A stretch of 64,000 bases of DNA from Pseudomonas profundi (lineage in GTDB: Bacteria; Pseudomonadota; Gammaproteobacteria; Pseudomonadales; Pseudomonadaceae): contig NZ_VTPZ01000007.1 in NCBI RefSeq assembly GCF_008638305.1, positions 71,437 through 135,436 of the forward strand. Direction: 5' to 3'. The position numbers were made by a program, and so were the translations under genes. Numbering within the stretch: position 1 is the stretch's first letter; every line of letters begins with the position of its first letter. Of this stretch, positions 63,045-64,000 are shown piece after piece. Below the pieces are notes generated by a model, which worked only from the letters and a program-made list of their open reading frames with translations, did not search any database and was not told the origin of the DNA.

Positions 63045-64000
63045 ATGAGCACAGCTACCACTCCGACAGCTTATAACTACAAGGTAGTACGCCAGTTCGC
63101 CATCATGACGGTGGTCTGGGGTATTGTAGGTATGGCATTAGGCGTTTTTATCGCCGCACAACTGGTCTGGCCTCAACTCAGCTTTGACCTGCCCTGGTTG
63201 AGTTTCGGACGCTTGCGTCCATTGCACACTAACGCGGTCATTTTCGCGTTTGGTGGCTGCGCCCTCATGGCCACCTCCTATTATGTGGTTCAGCGCACCT
63301 CCCAGGCACGGATATTCTCCGACGGCCTGGCTGCGTTCACATTCTGGGGCTGGCAGGCAGTGATCGTGCTTGCGGTCATTACCCTCCCTATGGGCATGAC
63401 GTCCACCAAGGAGTACGCTGAACTTGAGTGGCCGATCGACATCCTGATTGCGCTGGTCTGGGTCTCGTACGGAGTGGTGTTCTTCGGCACCATCATGAAG
63501 CGCAAGATGAAGCACATCTACGTAGGCAACTGGTTCTACGGCGCTTTCATCATCACTGTTGCGATACTGCACATCGTTAACAGCGCAGCCATGCCTGTCA
63601 GCCTGTTCAAATCCTACTCTGCCTACGCCGGCGCGACCGATGCGATGGTGCAGTGGTGGTACGGACACAACGCGGTTGGTTTCTTCCTGACTGCAGGCTT
63701 CCTGGGCATGATGTACTACTTCGTACCCAAGCAGGCCAATCGTCCGATCTACTCCTATCGTCTGTCGATCGTGCACTTCTGGGCACTGATCGCACTGTAC
63801 ATCTGGGCCGGCCCGCACCACCTGCACTACACCGCTCTGCCTGACTGGGCACAGTCGCTGGGCATGGTGATGTCGCTTATTCTGCTGGCTCCAAGCTGGG
63901 GCGGCATGATCAACGGCATGATGACCCTGTCAGGTGCCTGGCACAAACTGCGTACCGATCCGATTCTTCGTTTCCTGGTAGTAGCGCTGGCGTTCTACGG
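63045..64000 (+). CDS. ccoN: cbb3-type cytochrome c oxidase subunit I, C-terminus cut by window edge
   Basis: The first 318 residues, starting [18 protein letters not shown]. Conserved heme and copper ligands of CcoN are seen: His in [41 protein letters not shown] (CuB His and cross-linked Tyr) and AGPHHLHYT (CuB His pair). This is the catalytic subunit of the high-affinity terminal oxidase in the inner membrane. Other cco genes should follow beyond the edge. Confidence 0.97.
   Translation, partial: MSTATTPTAYNYKVVRQFAIMTVVWGIVGMALGVFIAAQLVWPQLSFDLPWLSFGRLRPLHTNAVIFAFGGCALMATSYYVVQRTSQARIFSDGLAAFTFWGWQAVIVLAVITLPMGMTSTKEYAELEWPIDILIALVWVSYGVVFFGTIMKRKMKHIYVGNWFYGAFIITVAILHIVNSAAMPVSLFKSYSAYAGATDAMVQWWYGHNAVGFFLTAGFLGMMYYFVPKQANRPIYSYRLSIVHFWALIALYIWAGPHHLHYTALPDWAQSLGMVMSLILLAPSWGGMINGMMTLSGAWHKLRTDPILRFLVVALAFY

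Noticed and set aside
1-64000. CRISPR arrays, tRNA genes, intact insertion sequences, prophage
   Set aside because: No regularly spaced direct repeats, cloverleaf sequences with TTCRANY arms, transposase or phage structural genes were seen; the only mobile-like signs are REP-type palindromes and the decayed stretch at 8.4-8.9 kb.

Overview
The window looks like a chromosomal segment of a marine or halotolerant pseudomonad of the Halopseudomonas (Pseudomonas pertucinogena) type. Evidence: pseudomonad-like housekeeping genes (ccoN, dcd, apbC, ppnN, a class I DAHP synthase), many small DUF proteins common in Pseudomonas, and a secreted PET-hydrolase-like polyester hydrolase whose residues match what I recall of PE-H from P. 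aestusnigri. The species assignment is inference. No tRNA, rRNA, CRISPR array, intact insertion sequence or prophage was seen.

Layout. 1-2.7 kb: Tat-exported aldo/keto reductase (cut by the left edge), alpha/beta hydrolase, tenA, DoxX protein. 2.7-8.4 kb: signalling block (GAF histidine kinase, PAS hybrid kinase, 7TMR-DISM diguanylate cyclase) with REP-like palindromes on both sides of the first kinase. 8.4-13.2 kb: decayed stretch with a perfect 23-bp inverted repeat, a Fur-box-preceded TonB receptor, and a two-gene GMC dehydrogenase with a putative Fe-S cysteine motif. 13.2-20.8 kb: duplicated hydrolase fragment, lipoprotein, epoxide-hydrolase-like gene, truncated phytochrome-like gene, a 1384-residue CheB-CheR-PAS-kinase-receiver fusion and a thioredoxin. 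20.8-30.7 kb: U32 protein (RlhA-like), a lipoprotein hydrolase, then a type VI secretion cassette (VgrG, DUF4123 adaptor, lipoprotein, class-3 lipase). 30.7-36.6 kb: TRIC-family channel behind a tandem glycine riboswitch, a second PAS hybrid kinase, the PETase-like hydrolase, a PepSY membrane protein.

36.8-47.2 kb: DAHP synthase behind an aromatic-rich leader peptide and intrinsic terminator (attenuator), another exported hydrolase, a Na/Ca exchanger-type protein, a DUF2892 protein, the arsenate module arsJ-GAPDH with divergent arsO, and ppnN. 47.4-56.7 kb: small genes, including SleB-type hydrolase, DUF3135, methyltransferase, a 54-residue acidic protein, DUF6152, flavin reductase, parvulin, CAP protein, CsbD, DUF2789, UspA behind an Anr/FNR-like box, dcd and apbC. 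56.8-64 kb: TRAP transporter (dctP divergent from dctQM), a chemotaxis transducer with a C-terminal sensory region, an alpha/beta hydrolase, and ccoN cut by the right edge.

Themes: a high density of alpha/beta hydrolases (seven intact, plus a fragment), several of them exported; many non-membrane or hybrid sensor kinases; and three RNA or promoter control elements readable directly from sequence (glycine riboswitch, aromatic leader/attenuator, Fur box). The observations most worth follow-up are the PE-H-like hydrolase, the aromatic leader upstream of the DAHP synthase, and the T6SS lipase/immunity cassette.
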